Assembly: GCF_013306565.1 (NCBI RefSeq)
Contig: NZ_PZPO01000005.1
Coordinates: 186,001 to 250,000, forward strand
Reading direction: 5' to 3'
Source: Hyphomicrobium sulfonivorans
Lineage (GTDB): Bacteria; Pseudomonadota; Alphaproteobacteria; Rhizobiales; Hyphomicrobiaceae
DNA: 64,000 nucleotides
Shown: positions 28,182 through 37,712 of the stretch, piece after piece
Layout: every line of letters starts with the position of its first letter
How positions within the stretch are numbered: the stretch's first letter is position 1
Position numbers and translations under genes: made by a program
Notes under the pieces: model-generated
What the model was told of the DNA's origin: nothing
Database searches by the model: none
Seen by the model: the letters and a program-made list of their open reading frames with translations, nothing else

Positions 28182-30437
28182 ATGAGCGAAAAACCGATTC
28201 TTCCCGGCCCCGATGGCATCGAGCCAGTGAACCTTAAGGAAGCGCTAGAGGAGCGCTACCTCAAGTATGCGCTGTCGACCATCATGCATCGCGCACTGCC
28301 CGACGTGCGCGATGGCCTGAAGCCTGTGCACCGTCGCATTCTCTATGCGATGCACCAGTTGCGGCTGTCGCCCGATGGCGGCTTCCTGAAGTGCGCCAAG
28401 ATCGTCGGCGACGCGATGGGCGATTATCACCCGCACGGCAATCAGGCGATCTACGATGCGCTGGCGCGTCTGGCGCAGGATTTTGCCGTCCGCTATCCGC
28501 TGATCGACGGGCAGGGCAACTTCGGCAACATCGACGGCGATAACCCGGCCGCCGAGCGTTATACTGAAGCGCGCATCACCCGTACTGCTGCCGACCTGAT
28601 GGAAGGTCTGGAAGAAGACACGGTCGACTTCCGTCCCAACTACGACGAACGCAAGCAGGAGCCGGTGGTGCTGCCGGCCGCGTTCCCGAACCTGCTGGCC
28701 AATGGTGCGTCCGGCATCGCTGTCGGCATGGCGACAAACATTCCGCCGCACAACGTCGATGAGCTTTGCGCTGGCCTGCTGCATCTCATCAAGCATCCGA
28801 ACGCGTCCATCGAGAAGCTCGTCGAGATGATCCCCGGTCCGGATTTTCCGACCGGTGGTGTCATTGTCGAAACGCGCGAGTCCATCCTTGAATCCTACAA
28901 GACCGGTCGCGGCAGTTTCCGCATTCGCGCCAAGTGGGAAAAGGAAGAGGCTGGCCGCGGCGGCTATCAGATCGTCGTCACCGAAATTCCCTACCAGGTG
29001 CAGAAGGCCAAGCTGGTCGAGCGCATCGCCGAACTGCTGACCGAGAAGAAGCTGCCACTGCTGGGCGACATCCGCGACGAAAGCGCGGAGGAAATCCGCC
29101 TCGTGCTGGAGCCGAAGACGCGCGCGGTCGATCCGCTGCTGCTGATGGAAAGCCTGTTCCGCTATTCGGAGCTGGAGGTCCGCTTCGGCCTCAACATGAA
29201 CGTGCTGTCGGCCGGGCAGATTCCGGGCGTACTCAGCCTGCGCGATGTGCTGTGGCAGTGGCTGGAACACCGCGTCGAAGTGCTGGTGCGACGCTCGCAG
29301 TATCGCCTGAAAAAGATCGAGCATCGGCTTGAGGTGCTGGATGGTTACCTCGTCGCCTACCTGAACATCGACGAGGTGATCCGGATCGTCCGCCATGAGG
29401 ACAATCCAAAAGCCAAGCTGATGTCGCGCTTCAAGCTCAGCGAAGTGCAGGCCGACGCGATCCTCAATCTGCGTTTGAAGTCGCTGTCGAAGCTTGAAGA
29501 GATCGAGATCCGCGCCGAGCACGACAAGCTGTCGGAAGAAAAGCGCAACCTTGAAGAATTGCTCGCGTCGGAATCCCTCCAGTGGGAGCGCATCTCCAGC
29601 GAAGTGAAGGACGTGCGCGAGCGCTACTCCAAGGCCACGGCTCTGGGACGCCGCCGCACATCGTTTGCCGATGCACCGGAGATTGACGTCGATCTCGACG
29701 CCGCGCTGATCGAAAAGGAGCCGATCACCCTAATCCTGTCCGACAAGGGTTGGGTGCGCGCACTGAAGGGCCACGTCGACGATCTGTCGAAGCTCGACTT
29801 CAAGCAGGGCGATAAACTCAAGACGGCGGTGAAGGCGCACACGACCGACAAGCTGCTGCTGCTGGCCACCAACGGCAAGGTGTTCACGCTGGAGGCGTCG
29901 CAGCTTCCCGGAGGCCGTGGTCACGGCGAGCCGGTGCGGTTGATGATCGACCTGGAAGAAAACCACGACATCGCCGCCGCGTTTGTCTACCAAACGGGCC
30001 GCAAGCTGCTGATCGCGTCAACCGGCGGCTATGGCTTTGTCGTGCCCGAGGACGACATCGTCGCCTCCACGCGCAAGGGCAAGCAGGTTCTAAATGTATC
30101 GGAACCCGATGAAGCTCGCATCATCGTGCCGGTGCCACATGGTGCCGACCGCGTTGCCGTCATCAGCGACAACCGCAAGATGCTCGTCTTCAAGCTTGAG
30201 GAAGTGAACGAGATGACACGCGGCAAGGGTGTCATCCTGCAGCGCTCCAAGGGCGCGAGCGTGCTTGATGCGCGCGTGTTCAAGCGCAGCGAAGGTTTGA
30301 CTTGGACGGATGCTGCCGGCCGCACGTTCACGCTGCAATGGGCGGACCTGAAGGAGTGGGTGGGGCAGCGCGCGCAGTCGGGCGCCACGGTGCCGAAGGG
30401 CTTCCCGCGCTCGAACTCGTTCGGCCCATCGTTCTGA
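28182..30437 (+). CDS. parC: DNA topoisomerase IV subunit A
   Basis: 751 residues, the alphaproteobacterial ParC length. N-terminal breakage-reunion domain with [40 protein letters not shown] and the catalytic Tyr in [12 protein letters not shown]; coiled coil near 420-470; C-terminal beta-pinwheel ([41 protein letters not shown]). It decatenates daughter chromosomes with ParE. Length and the C-terminal repeat pattern favour ParC over GyrA, and no GyrA-box QRRGG(K/R)G was seen. Confidence 0.93.
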   Translation: MSEKPILPGPDGIEPVNLKEALEERYLKYALSTIMHRALPDVRDGLKPVHRRILYAMHQLRLSPDGGFLKCAKIVGDAMGDYHPHGNQAIYDALARLAQDFAVRYPLIDGQGNFGNIDGDNPAAERYTEARITRTAADLMEGLEEDTVDFRPNYDERKQEPVVLPAAFPNLLANGASGIAVGMATNIPPHNVDELCAGLLHLIKHPNASIEKLVEMIPGPDFPTGGVIVETRESILESYKTGRGSFRIRAKWEKEEAGRGGYQIVVTEIPYQVQKAKLVERIAELLTEKKLPLLGDIRDESAEEIRLVLEPKTRAVDPLLLMESLFRYSELEVRFGLNMNVLSAGQIPGVLSLRDVLWQWLEHRVEVLVRRSQYRLKKIEHRLEVLDGYLVAYLNIDEVIRIVRHEDNPKAKLMSRFKLSEVQADAILNLRLKSLSKLEEIEIRAEHDKLSEEKRNLEELLASESLQWERISSEVKDVRERYSKATALGRRRTSFADAPEIDVDLDAALIEKEPITLILSDKGWVRALKGHVDDLSKLDFKQGDKLKTAVKAHTTDKLLLLATNGKVFTLEASQLPGGRGHGEPVRLMIDLEENHDIAAAFVYQTGRKLLIASTGGYGFVVPEDDIVASTRKGKQVLNVSEPDEARIIVPVPHGADRVAVISDNRKMLVFKLEEVNEMTRGKGVILQRSKGASVLDARVFKRSEGLTWTDAAGRTFTLQWADLKEWVGQRAQSGATVPKGFPRSNSFGPSF

Positions 30438-30476
30438 TTAGCGCATTCCGCAATCACCGGCGCTCGGCTCCGTTAC

Positions 30477-30517
30477 GCGCTCGGCGGCCGGCTGTGCGGA
30501 GCGCAGTCGCCGAGCGC
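30477..30517. repeat. REP-like nested palindrome, copy 3
   Basis: GCGCTCGGCGGCCGGC, inner hairpin CTGTGCGGAGCGCAG, then TCGCCGAGCGC. A detached right half (TGTCGCCGAGCGCC) follows at 30529. Confidence 0.8.
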
Positions 30518-30559
30518 CACAAAAGCGGTGTCGCCGAGCGCCATTTAAGAATATTCCCA

Positions 30560-30599
30560 CGCTCGGCGGCCGGCGCCCCGGAGGGGTGTCGCCGAGCGC
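30560..30599. repeat. REP-like nested palindrome, copy 4
   Basis: CGCTCGGCGGCCGG, inner stem built from GCCCC/GGGG(T), then TCGCCGAGCGC. The inner sequence differs from copy 3 yet still pairs. Confidence 0.75.
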
Positions 30600-30680
30600 A
30601 TCAAAGCTGGCGTGGATCGCGACCTGCGTCGGGAGTACGTAGAGAGTAGAGAGGAGACGCGGGGCAGCGTGCACCAATCA

Positions 30681-30719
30681 GCGCTCGCGGCCGGCTCTCC
30701 CAAGGAGAGTCTCTAGCGC
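30681..30719. repeat. REP-like nested palindrome, copy 5 (divergent)
   Basis: GCGCTCGCGGCCGG, inner hairpin CTCTCCCAAGGAGAG, then TCTCTAGCGC. The right arm is decayed but the inner stem is perfect. Confidence 0.65.
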
Positions 30720-30727
30720 GAAATCAC

Positions 30728-30793
30728 GCGCTCGGCGGCCGGCTGCGCGGAGCGCAGTCGCCGAGCGCCACAAAAGCGCAGTCGCCGAGCGCC
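30728..30793. repeat. REP-like nested palindrome, copy 6 with extra right half
   Basis: GCGCTCGGCGGCCGGC, inner hairpin CTGCGCGGAGCGCAG, right arm TCGCCGAGCGC ending at 30768. A detached right half, GCGCAGTCGCCGAGCGCC, follows at 30776-30793 after CACAAAA, repeating the layout seen after copy 3. Confidence 0.8.
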
Positions 30794-30935
30794 ATTAAAA
30801 AGCGTTGCGGGCGCCTACTGTCAAAACAGCCGTGCGGTGGCGCCCGCTTGCATCCAAATGCTCAGATTAGCCCGCCAATGGGTACTGTGGTTGGCCCGAT
30901 GCCAATCTCAATCGGTTGGATCGAGCTCTGGCAGA

Positions 30936-31223
30936 TCAGGCGACGCGCGACTTCAGATAACCGAGCACCAGCGCCGTCAGGCCGCCGGAGACGCCACCGG
31001 TCGCAAACGCGGAAATGATGGAGCCGATATCCATGCCCGAAGCGGCCGCCGTGCCGCCAAGTCCGAGCACGGAGTTGAGGATCTGACCGCCCACGCCGCC
31101 GCCCAATGCACCGGCGATCGTGTTGCCGAGCGTGCCCAGTCCGGTGTCCTTGGAAACGGCGCCGGCGGCATTGCCACCAACCGCGCCGCTGATGGCCTGA
31201 ATCAGAAGCTGCGAGATATCCAT
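30936..31223 (-). CDS. small glycine-rich hydrophobic protein
   Basis: 95 residues starting MDISQLLIQAISGAVGGNAA with GAGGG upstream of the ATG at 31223. The chain is dominated by Gly, Ala, Leu and Ile in glycine-zipper-like runs (GLGTLGNTIAGALGGGVGGQ) and ends with a hydrophobic segment and KSRVA. It is likely membrane-associated. No enzyme motif, function unknown. The frame is open further upstream, but the extension is Cys/Arg-rich and lacks a better ribosome site. Monocistronic, running towards the REP cluster. Confidence 0.7.
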   Translation of the reverse strand: MDISQLLIQAISGAVGGNAAGAVSKDTGLGTLGNTIAGALGGGVGGQILNSVLGLGGTAAASGMDIGSIISAFATGGVSGGLTALVLGYLKSRVA

Positions 31224-31655
31224 GCAGTTGCCCTCGGCGCCTCGCTGATGGAAAGCCGTGAACCCGGAGCCGCGGCGCCCGACAACACCGGATTGCTTGA
31301 GTTTAGCATATCTCGATCCCGCTTTGCTTAAACAGCGAGCACTAATCCGATCCTGTTGGATTTGGCCGAATTGCACAGCTTTCTGCCGGCAACCGACGCG
31401 CATTCCACACTGGCAGCGAATTGATGCATCGCAGCGCCAATGATTCGTGACACCGGACAGATCGTCGAATGAGAGATTCGTGGCGGACTCAGTGGGTGCC
31501 GCCATCGTCTGCGCTGGGGCGTCCAGGCCACGGCCGCACAATCATTGCGCATCGGCGGATGCAAACTGTTGCAGCGGCGCCGGTCTGCTCCGATCCTTCC
31601 TGGAATGGTTCGCCTGCATCTTGCTGCGAAACCAGCGGCCCGCTAGGAGTGTCCC
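31224..31655. other. intergenic region between two divergent unknown genes
   Basis: 430 bases with only short overlapping frames and no family resemblance. It should contain promoters for the small glycine-rich gene and the exported protein at 31656. Nothing distinct recognised. Confidence 0.35.
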
Positions 31656-32363
31656 ATGCACGGCACGGGGACTATTCGCATTTTTGCAGCTCTGCTCGTT
31701 GCGCTGGTCGCAGTTGCCGGCGGCGCATCGGTGCGCGCGCAGTCGGCTGCGTCCGATTGGGGCACCGCGGATGTGCAGGCCGAGGCCGACTTGCCTCTCC
31801 CTTCTGCGCCGGCCACCAAGACGCCTGCATCGTCGTCGTCAAAAGCCCAGTCCTCACCGTCTCCGGCACCGGCACCTAAAGGTTGGGCGCCGCTGGATCT
31901 GGGCAAATCATCTGCCTCGCCGGATGCGGGCAGCAACAACGGTGCGCAGCCACCGGCACCCAAGGACAGCGCGCCCGCGCCTGTTGCGGGTGCTTGCCAG
32001 AAAACGGATTTCGAAGCCGTTGTTGACGACGCGGCCGGTGCGCTGCGCGATCTCAACATGCAGAACAAGCCGCTGTTTCAGGAGCGTCTGCGTCAGCTGA
32101 AAGACAAGCGCGGCTGGAGCCACGACGAGTTTCTGGCCGCCGCCGCGCCGTTCGTTCGCGATGAAAAAATCGCCGTCTATGACCGGGATTCGGAACGGCT
32201 GCTGACCGATATTTCAACAATGGGTCAGGAAGGGGCTGAGGCCGCGACGCCCGATTGCGCCCTGCTGGCGGATCTCAAGTCACGGATGCAGCAACTCGTC
32301 GACACGCAGAGTGCGAAGTGGGGCTACATGTTCCAGAAGCTGGATGCCGCGCTCAAGCAATAG
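31656..32363 (+). CDS. exported hypothetical protein with Pro/Ser-rich linker
   Basis: 235 residues. Signal peptide (IFAALLVALVAVAGGASVRAQ), then about 75 residues rich in Ala, Pro and Ser, probably unstructured, then a helical C-terminal domain (KTDFEAVVDDAAGALRDLN; QERLRQLKDKRGWSHDEFLA) with two Cys that could pair (GACQKTD and TPDCALL). No known domain recognised. Probably periplasmic; function unknown. ATG 31656 follows AGGAGTGTCCC. Confidence 0.7.
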   Translation: MHGTGTIRIFAALLVALVAVAGGASVRAQSAASDWGTADVQAEADLPLPSAPATKTPASSSSKAQSSPSPAPAPKGWAPLDLGKSSASPDAGSNNGAQPPAPKDSAPAPVAGACQKTDFEAVVDDAAGALRDLNMQNKPLFQERLRQLKDKRGWSHDEFLAAAAPFVRDEKIAVYDRDSERLLTDISTMGQEGAEAATPDCALLADLKSRMQQLVDTQSAKWGYMFQKLDAALKQ

Positions 32364-32463
32364 CACTGCGATGTAACGCTGGGGCCATCCAAGGCCCTAG
32401 CTAGGCGACGAGATTCCAAACGCGTCTCTGCACGCCCGGCTGTCGCGCGCAAACGTACGTTAT

Positions 32464-33207
32464 TTAAACGCGGACCCAGCCGTTGGGGCCCAGTCGCTCC
32501 TGCGGCTGGAAGCGCATCTTGTAGTTCATCTTCGGCGAGCCATCGATCCAGTAGCCGAGATAGAGATATGGCAGCCCGAGCGAGCGCGTGTATTCCGCGT
32601 GCTCAAGGATCATGTAGGTGCCGAGGCTGGAATGCGCGATGTCGGGATCGTAGAAGCTGTAGACCATCGATATGCCGTCCGACAGCAGATCGCACAGCGC
32701 AACAGCCACCAGTGGCCAGCTCTCGACATCGGTGTCGAGCGGATCTTCCGGCTTGCGTCGATACTCAGTGACGAACGTGTTGATCACGCTGTCCTCGACC
32801 ATCATCGCATAGTCCAGCACCGTCATGTCGGCCATGCCGCCGTCGGAGTGGCGCGTGTCGATGTAGTGGCGGAACAACGCGAACTGCTCCGAAGTTGGCT
32901 CGGGCGGCACGCGTTTGGCGCCCAGGCAGCGGCCCTTGTCCAGCGTGCGCCGCATTGAGCGGCCGATGTGCAACTCATCAATAACGAGCCGGATCGACAC
33001 GCACGCCTGGCAGCCTTCGCAGTACGGCATGTAGGCAATGTTCTGGCTGCGACGGAAGCCGCCGCGCAGCAGATTATCGATCACGCTGGCAGGCTTCTCG
33101 TGCGTCAGATGCGTGAAGAGCTTTCGTTCCTGGCGTCCGGCGAGATAGGGGCACGGTTGTGGGGCGGTGACGTAGAACTCAGGAAAGTGCTTTTGCTGTT
33201 CCGACAT
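32464..33207 (-). CDS. bpt: aspartate/glutamate leucyltransferase (bacterial ATE1-like)
   Basis: 247 residues. It transfers Leu from Leu-tRNA to N-terminal Asp or Glu of proteins, feeding the ClpS/ClpAP N-degron route. Family marks: CPYLAGRQERKLFT, the Cys cluster MPYCEGCQACVSIRL, YFYDPD-like SFYDPDIAHSSLG, and LGYWIDGSPKMNYKMRFQP. Length is normal for Bpt. Monocistronic, cytoplasmic. Confidence 0.92.
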   Translation of the reverse strand: MSEQQKHFPEFYVTAPQPCPYLAGRQERKLFTHLTHEKPASVIDNLLRGGFRRSQNIAYMPYCEGCQACVSIRLVIDELHIGRSMRRTLDKGRCLGAKRVPPEPTSEQFALFRHYIDTRHSDGGMADMTVLDYAMMVEDSVINTFVTEYRRKPEDPLDTDVESWPLVAVALCDLLSDGISMVYSFYDPDIAHSSLGTYMILEHAEYTRSLGLPYLYLGYWIDGSPKMNYKMRFQPQERLGPNGWVRV

Positions 33208-33436
33208 TCGCGGGCTGTCCTCGCCAGAAAAGTTCGGGTCGGGGATGCGCCGGCCTCTGAAGGAGCAGGATAGTTGAGGCCTTGGGGGGCAATCAAGGTG
33301 GGCTTGGGGTTCTGCCGGCGCGGCACTGGCAGGAAAAGCCCCGAAAGCTCGCGTCCTGCGGGCAGTTGTGCCATTCGCACAACCCTATCCGTTACCTTTG
33401 GTCGCAGTTTTTCCATGGCAGGCGTTCTGCTCAGTT

Positions 33437-33607
33437 CCACTCTCGGAAATCGCGATGGAATATGGCTATAGCGATCAGGCCCATATGACACGGGAGTTCG
33501 TGCGGTGGTTCGGACGGTCGCCGGAAAAGCTACGCCAGAACCCAAGCGCTATGAGCGATCTTCTGCAGCCTGGTCTGGGCAACTGGTCAGAGGAAATTGC
33601 CCTGTAG
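33437..33607 (+). pseudogene. AraC-family regulator, C-terminal remnant
   Basis: Only the second helix-turn-helix of an AraC-type DNA-binding domain is present: SEIAMEYGYSDQAHMTREF followed by GRSPEKLRQNPS. No first HTH or sensor domain occurs upstream, where the open frame carries unrelated residues. It is a truncated leftover, overlapping the end of the convergent DUF1801 gene by 21 bases. Confidence 0.75.
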
Positions 33608-33907
33608 CCGGCGGGCCTGACGGAGAAAGCCGTCGCATCGCTTCTCGGTGATGTCAGACAGGCGGGCAAATTTGATGTGACGGCGATGTTGGCCACTGCC
33701 TTCCAGAATTCGGTCCGGGTCATCCAGATGCGAACCATGGGTGAACTCCAGGGACACGTGGCGTGTGTAGGCAAAGATACCGCAGAACTGCGATTTGGGT
33801 TGTCCGGGGATGCTCTCGACAACGAGGCCGCCATACTTTTTGACGAAGGCCGCATCCGGATCAACCATCAGGATCACGGCCTTCAACCGCTCGATAATCG
33901 CTTCCAT
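33587..33907 (-). CDS. DUF1801 domain protein
   Basis: 106 residues. Features of the DUF1801/YdhG-like fold: early DAAFVKKYGGLVVESI, FAYTRHVSLEFTHGSHLDD, and DRILEGSGQHRRHIKF. These small single-domain proteins have no firm biochemical role. The next gene upstream (VOC protein) ends eight bases before it, so the two may be co-transcribed. It lies in a patch between degraded genes and could be a recent arrival. Confidence 0.75.
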   Translation of the reverse strand: MEAIIERLKAVILMVDPDAAFVKKYGGLVVESIPGQPKSQFCGIFAYTRHVSLEFTHGSHLDDPDRILEGSGQHRRHIKFARLSDITEKRCDGFLRQARRLQGNFL

Positions 33908-33914
33908 CTTGGCG

Positions 33915-34304
33915 TTACCCGGGCAGCCGTACGGCAGAGCAAATCTCGATCAGATAGCCATTCGGATCGGCCACGTATGAGGTTGTCTGCCCCCATGGCT
34001 CATCCCGCACGTCCTGAATCAGCGTCGCACCGGCATTGACGGCCCTTTCCAAAGCACCCGCGACGTCATCAGTTTCGAAAGCGATCTCGAATGTAGGGGC
34101 GTCCGGTCTGGGTGCAGCCGGATTCTTGTCCAGCTGGCGCATCAGCTCTTTTGAGGAAAAGGCCAGCTTGGTCGCCCCGGTCACGAGTTCACCGTAGTCG
34201 CCGCTTTCGTGAACGAACGCTCGTTCAAATCCGAATGCCTTTTCGAAGAAGTTCACCGACGCCGGGACGTCATCCACGTATAATATTGTATAGCGAAAGA
34301 TCAT
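33915..34304 (-). CDS. VOC-superfamily (glyoxalase/bleomycin-resistance) protein
   Basis: 129 residues with the paired beta-alpha-beta-beta-beta modules of the vicinal oxygen chelate fold: FRYTILYVDDVPASVNFFEK, FEIAFETDDVAGALERAV, and the C-terminal DPNGYLIEICS with the metal-ligand Glu. Substrate unknown. It starts the small two-gene unit with DUF1801. Cytoplasmic. Confidence 0.82.
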   Translation of the reverse strand: MIFRYTILYVDDVPASVNFFEKAFGFERAFVHESGDYGELVTGATKLAFSSKELMRQLDKNPAAPRPDAPTFEIAFETDDVAGALERAVNAGATLIQDVRDEPWGQTTSYVADPNGYLIEICSAVRLPG

Positions 34305-34484
34305 TTCTAAGAGCCTCAGACAGGTTGGCGCAAATTGGCATTACAGCCGATCGACATGACATGTCTTGAAGAAAGCCGACATTCGTCGGCAGTGCCCCGA
34401 TCGTCTTTTTGGGCTCGAAGCAGTCGTTGCGAGGATGATCGTGGATGCCTGCAATGGATTGGAAATTGCCGTTTGGCGGCCATG

Positions 34485-34750
34485 CTATGAGCGCAAGCTG
34501 CCGGCACTGAAAACGTTGAGACCCAGGGCGGCGGCGGCCTGAGTCGCGATGGCGCGCTCGTCCGCAGTCAGCTCAATCGGCTCTGTGTCCGCCACGGTGC
34601 AGGTTGCCGCGGATGTTGTACCCCGCAGCCTGGCGGATAAATTCCTGCACCATGATGTTCACGTTGGCGGTGATGCCCGTGTGAACGTGAAGTGTGTTCA
34701 CGACATCGATCGAATGGCCGCCCGAAAATGTCGAGACTTTCCTCTCAACA
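34485..34750 (-). pseudogene. RimK-like ATP-grasp ligase remnant, frameshifted
   Basis: Translating the reverse strand gives NIMVQEFIRQAAG then NIRGNLHRGG in one frame, stopping soon after, and EPIELTADERAIATQAAA followed by LGLNVFSAGSLRS and a stop in another. These match consecutive parts of RimK-type glutamate ligases (VQEFI..AGG.DIR, SNLHRGG, LTPEER, GLNV.GVDLLRS), but the segment between DIR and NLHRGG is deleted and a frameshift follows HRGG. Both ends of the gene are missing. Confidence 0.6.
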
Positions 34751-34885
34751 TTAGATGTTTCAGATAATTCAATCCGGTCGCTGAATACGTCGCCATTGCT
34801 GGAATAATGGCCGACGTAATCTGATCCAGCGCTGCGTGGCTGGCTTTTAACAGCCCACGTTAGCCCGCTGCGCTGGGTATCCCAA

Positions 34886-35086
34886 TTACAGGGACGTCAG
34901 CTCCGCCTGCGATGCGGCCTCGTCATCTGGGTCGATGGAGGCGTGCAGCAGCGTAGCCGCCGCCGCTACGGTTACGAACAGGATCACGAAACCAAGAATT
35001 GCGCGCTTCAGCGCCCACTGCAGCGTCGGACGCCGCAGAACAACATCCGTGCCCTCAACGCGCGCAGGCGCCGTGGTCGTCGACAT
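34886..35086 (-). CDS. small single-helix membrane protein
   Basis: 66 residues beginning MSTTTAPARVEGTDVV, with one transmembrane helix (AILGFVILFVTVAAAATLLH) near the middle and an acidic tail (SIDPDDEAASQAELTSL). No recognised family. The ribosome site is weak, so the call depends on the helix and the plausible N terminus. Confidence 0.5.
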   Translation of the reverse strand: MSTTTAPARVEGTDVVLRRPTLQWALKRAILGFVILFVTVAAAATLLHASIDPDDEAASQAELTSL

Positions 35087-35436
35087 GGCTGTTCGTACTC
35101 TCGTTGTGTGTGGAAATTTCTTGGTGTTTCCCCAAGGCGAAACGCTTGAGCGCTGCACCTGTTATCAACATCCATGAAGAACGGCGGGGCCGGGGTCAAG
35201 AATTCTTAACGAGGCTGGCGCGATCTCCCGTTGGCCCGTGGTGGCGCAGCAACGCTTGCGCACTGCACGATATATCAATGCCCCTCCGACAGGCGTTGAG
35301 TTCGTGCCCAAGTGCGGCTTTGGCGTTGCCGTAAATACGCGTAATATCATTGACTTGGGTACGTGCAGACCCATCGGCTGCCGGAGCATAGCCGATCTCA
35401 ATTCGCCCGTGCCGATGCGCGATTCTCGGGCTTCGT

Positions 35437-37020
35437 CTACAGCGCCGGTTGCGCGGGGCGGGCCATTTCAACCGTTGCCTGCAGGTCGACCTTGCCGGTC
35501 GCCAGCAAAGGTACGGCATCGACGATCAGGATGGATTTCGGCACCCACAACTCCGAGAAGCCTTCGCCTCGGGCGTGGGCCAGCAGGGCGTCCTTGCTCG
35601 CGTTTGGCTGGTCGGTGACAAGCAGCAGCTGCTCGCCCTTGCGCGGATCGGGGAAGCTCAGCACCACATGCTGCGCATCCGGCCACAGCGCGCAGGCGAG
35701 GCTTTCCACCGCCGCCAGCGACACCATCTCGCCGCCCAGCTTGGCGAAGCGCTTGGCGCGGCCGCGAATGCTCACGAAGCCGTCGTCGATGGAAACGATA
35801 TCGCCGGTGTCATGCCAGCCATCGCGCGGGCGCACGAGAACGCCGGGCTGATCCGGCAGCAGGTATCCGGCCATCACGTTCGGCCCGCGAATATAAAGCC
35901 GCTTGCCGTCGCTGAGGCCCGGCACATCCTCCAGCCGCACCTCCATGCCCGGCAGCAGACGGCCAACGGTGCCGTAGCGGTTCGTCTCCGGCAGATTGCA
36001 GGCCAGCACCGGCGACGTCTCCGTGACGCCATAACCTTCCAGAATTTCAACGCCGGTCGGCGCCACAAGCTGGCGTGTCGGCTCCTTCACCTTCTCGGCG
36101 CCGCACACGGCATATTTCACGCCGGGCTCCGCCGCGCGCGCATAGGCCGACACAAACGTGTCCGTCGCCACCATCAGCGTCGCCTGCGTCTTCCGGATGG
36201 ATTTGGGGATCTGCTTGTAATGCAGCGGGCTGGGATATAGCGCACACTTCACCCCGGCGAAGATCGGCACAAACGTTCCAGCGGTCAGTCCAAAGGAATG
36301 GAAGATCGGCAGTGGATTGAGCAGCGCCTCGCCCGGCGACAGTACCTTGCCCAGATGCGCGCGCGATTGATTGACGTTGGCAACGATATTGCCGTTGGTC
36401 AGCACCACGCCCTTGGGCGCGCCCTCGGTGCCGGAGGTGAACAGCACCACGGCGGGGCGGTCCGCATCGGCCGGATTGGCGCGATAGATGCTTTTCGCCC
36501 GCAATGCGCGCAGGGCGCCCGCGATCTTGTCGACGATGCCGATGCTGGCCCGCACATCCTCCAGATAGACGATGCGCGTCTTTTGTCCGGGCGCATATTC
36601 CGCCGCTGAAAGGGCTGCGATCAGATCCTCGAAGCCGCCTGCTTCAATGAACCGTCGCGACGTCAAAACCGTACGCAGTTGTGCGGTGGCGATGGCGGAG
36701 GTCAGCGCGCGCCGCCCGGCCGAAAAGTTTAAGATCGCAGCAACGCGGCCATAGGCGTTGAGGCCCAGTATCGTCACCGGCAACCCGGCAGCGTTGGGCA
36801 GCAGCACGCCGACGTTCTCACCCTCGCGCGCAAGCTTCGCCAGCCTTCGCCCCAGCACCAGGCTGGACAGGATCAGCCGCTTGTAGGTCAGCGTATTGCC
36901 GTCGGCATCCTCAAGAATGACACGCTCACCCTTGCCATCGCGGCCATAGGCAGTGGCGGCGGCTACAAGGCCGGAGAACAGGCTGCGGCGCGCATCGGCG
37001 GCATTGAACGGTGCGGTCAT
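35437..37020 (-). CDS. AMP-binding acyl-activating enzyme (Aas/acyl-ACP synthetase-like)
   Basis: 527 residues with the ANL-superfamily core motifs: P-loop LFTSGTEGAPKGVVL, GYGVTETSPVLACN, GWHDTGDIV, hinge RGRAKRFAKLGGEMVSL and the catalytic Lys in ATGKVDLQATV. The pattern, including LPIFHSFGLT, is closest to the synthetase half of Aas, which activates fatty acids for lysophospholipid or ACP acylation. No acyltransferase or MFS transporter half is attached here. Start at ATG 37020; the frame extends 24 codons upstream without support. Confidence 0.82.
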   Translation of the reverse strand: MTAPFNAADARRSLFSGLVAAATAYGRDGKGERVILEDADGNTLTYKRLILSSLVLGRRLAKLAREGENVGVLLPNAAGLPVTILGLNAYGRVAAILNFSAGRRALTSAIATAQLRTVLTSRRFIEAGGFEDLIAALSAAEYAPGQKTRIVYLEDVRASIGIVDKIAGALRALRAKSIYRANPADADRPAVVLFTSGTEGAPKGVVLTNGNIVANVNQSRAHLGKVLSPGEALLNPLPIFHSFGLTAGTFVPIFAGVKCALYPSPLHYKQIPKSIRKTQATLMVATDTFVSAYARAAEPGVKYAVCGAEKVKEPTRQLVAPTGVEILEGYGVTETSPVLACNLPETNRYGTVGRLLPGMEVRLEDVPGLSDGKRLYIRGPNVMAGYLLPDQPGVLVRPRDGWHDTGDIVSIDDGFVSIRGRAKRFAKLGGEMVSLAAVESLACALWPDAQHVVLSFPDPRKGEQLLLVTDQPNASKDALLAHARGEGFSELWVPKSILIVDAVPLLATGKVDLQATVEMARPAQPAL

Positions 37021-37712
37021 TATCGGATCGATCTGGCACTCTGCGTTGACATCGTCCTCCGTTGTAACGGCTGGACGGCGCAGCGCAATCACCGATCGTC
37101 ATACCGGGACCAAGACAACCTCGCTAGGCATCGCACACCCTGGTAATTCCGCAGAAAATCAACGCGCCGCGCCATCAGCGCAAACCTGCCTCGACCTGTG
37201 CCATGCGCCAGCGCGCTTACAGCTGAATGTTCCGCCGACATAAGCGCCGCTCCAGTTGTAAGGCTCTGAGGCGCTGGAGCAAACGGTACCGTCAGCGCGC
37301 GCTGGCCGACATCGACATCAATGAAAGAACTGTAAGCGCGGTGGTCGTCCGGATGGGCATTGCGCTCCTTGTCGATCCAAGGGCCAGCGCGCATCGGCAA
37401 CACGCAACGCTGCCGAAGACGATATCTGGCAGGCATTGCGGGATTGAAGTGAAGCGCAGGACGCTGCGCTGCGCGTCCCCTCATGCATAACCTGATGCGT
37501 CATCTATATGAATATTTTCAACAATTTGTCCGCAGCGAAGGCCGTTCTTCCCCTGCCAATTACATCCGGGCAAATTTCACAGGGTTTTGCGTGATCGATG
37601 CCATTGTGCGAGTAACGACCACGCCCGATCTCATTATGTATCGCGCGCCATCTGATCCGGTTGATGATGCAGTGACCGCCGGCGCGCAGCATCAATGTTA
37701 GCGGGATGTGCC
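37021..37712. other. long intergenic region between acyl-activating enzyme and PQQ sugar dehydrogenase
   Basis: About 690 bases with only unconvincing open frames. One rightward frame near 37260 encodes a basic patch (RRWSKRYRQRALADI) faintly like DUF1127 but does not continue as that family does. Possibly decayed sequence plus promoters. Confidence 0.35.

Larger units (their letters stand above)
30438..30935. other. repeat-filled intergenic region downstream of parC
   Basis: About 500 bases without a gene between convergent parC and a small leftward gene. Four full REP-like palindromes and at least two detached right halves fill most of it; a 5' fragment (GGCGCTCGGCTCC) begins at 30459. Individual copies are listed separately. 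Confidence 0.75.

Noticed and set aside
28245-29522. 425-codon leftward open frame
   Set aside because: It lies wholly antisense to parC, whose protein is clearly conserved; long antisense frames are expected in such GC-rich coding DNA, and its residues show no family features.
30438-30800. CRISPR array
   Set aside because: The repeats are palindromic, irregularly spaced, variable inside and lack unique uniform spacers; no cas genes are near.
34549-34767. 72-codon rightward open frame
   Set aside because: It is antisense to the stretch that reads as RimK-like on the other strand; that reading explains the sequence better.
37227-37490. DUF1127-like small protein
   Set aside because: Only a short Arg-rich stretch resembles the family; the conserved LxDIGLxR continuation is missing and the rest of the frame is atypical.
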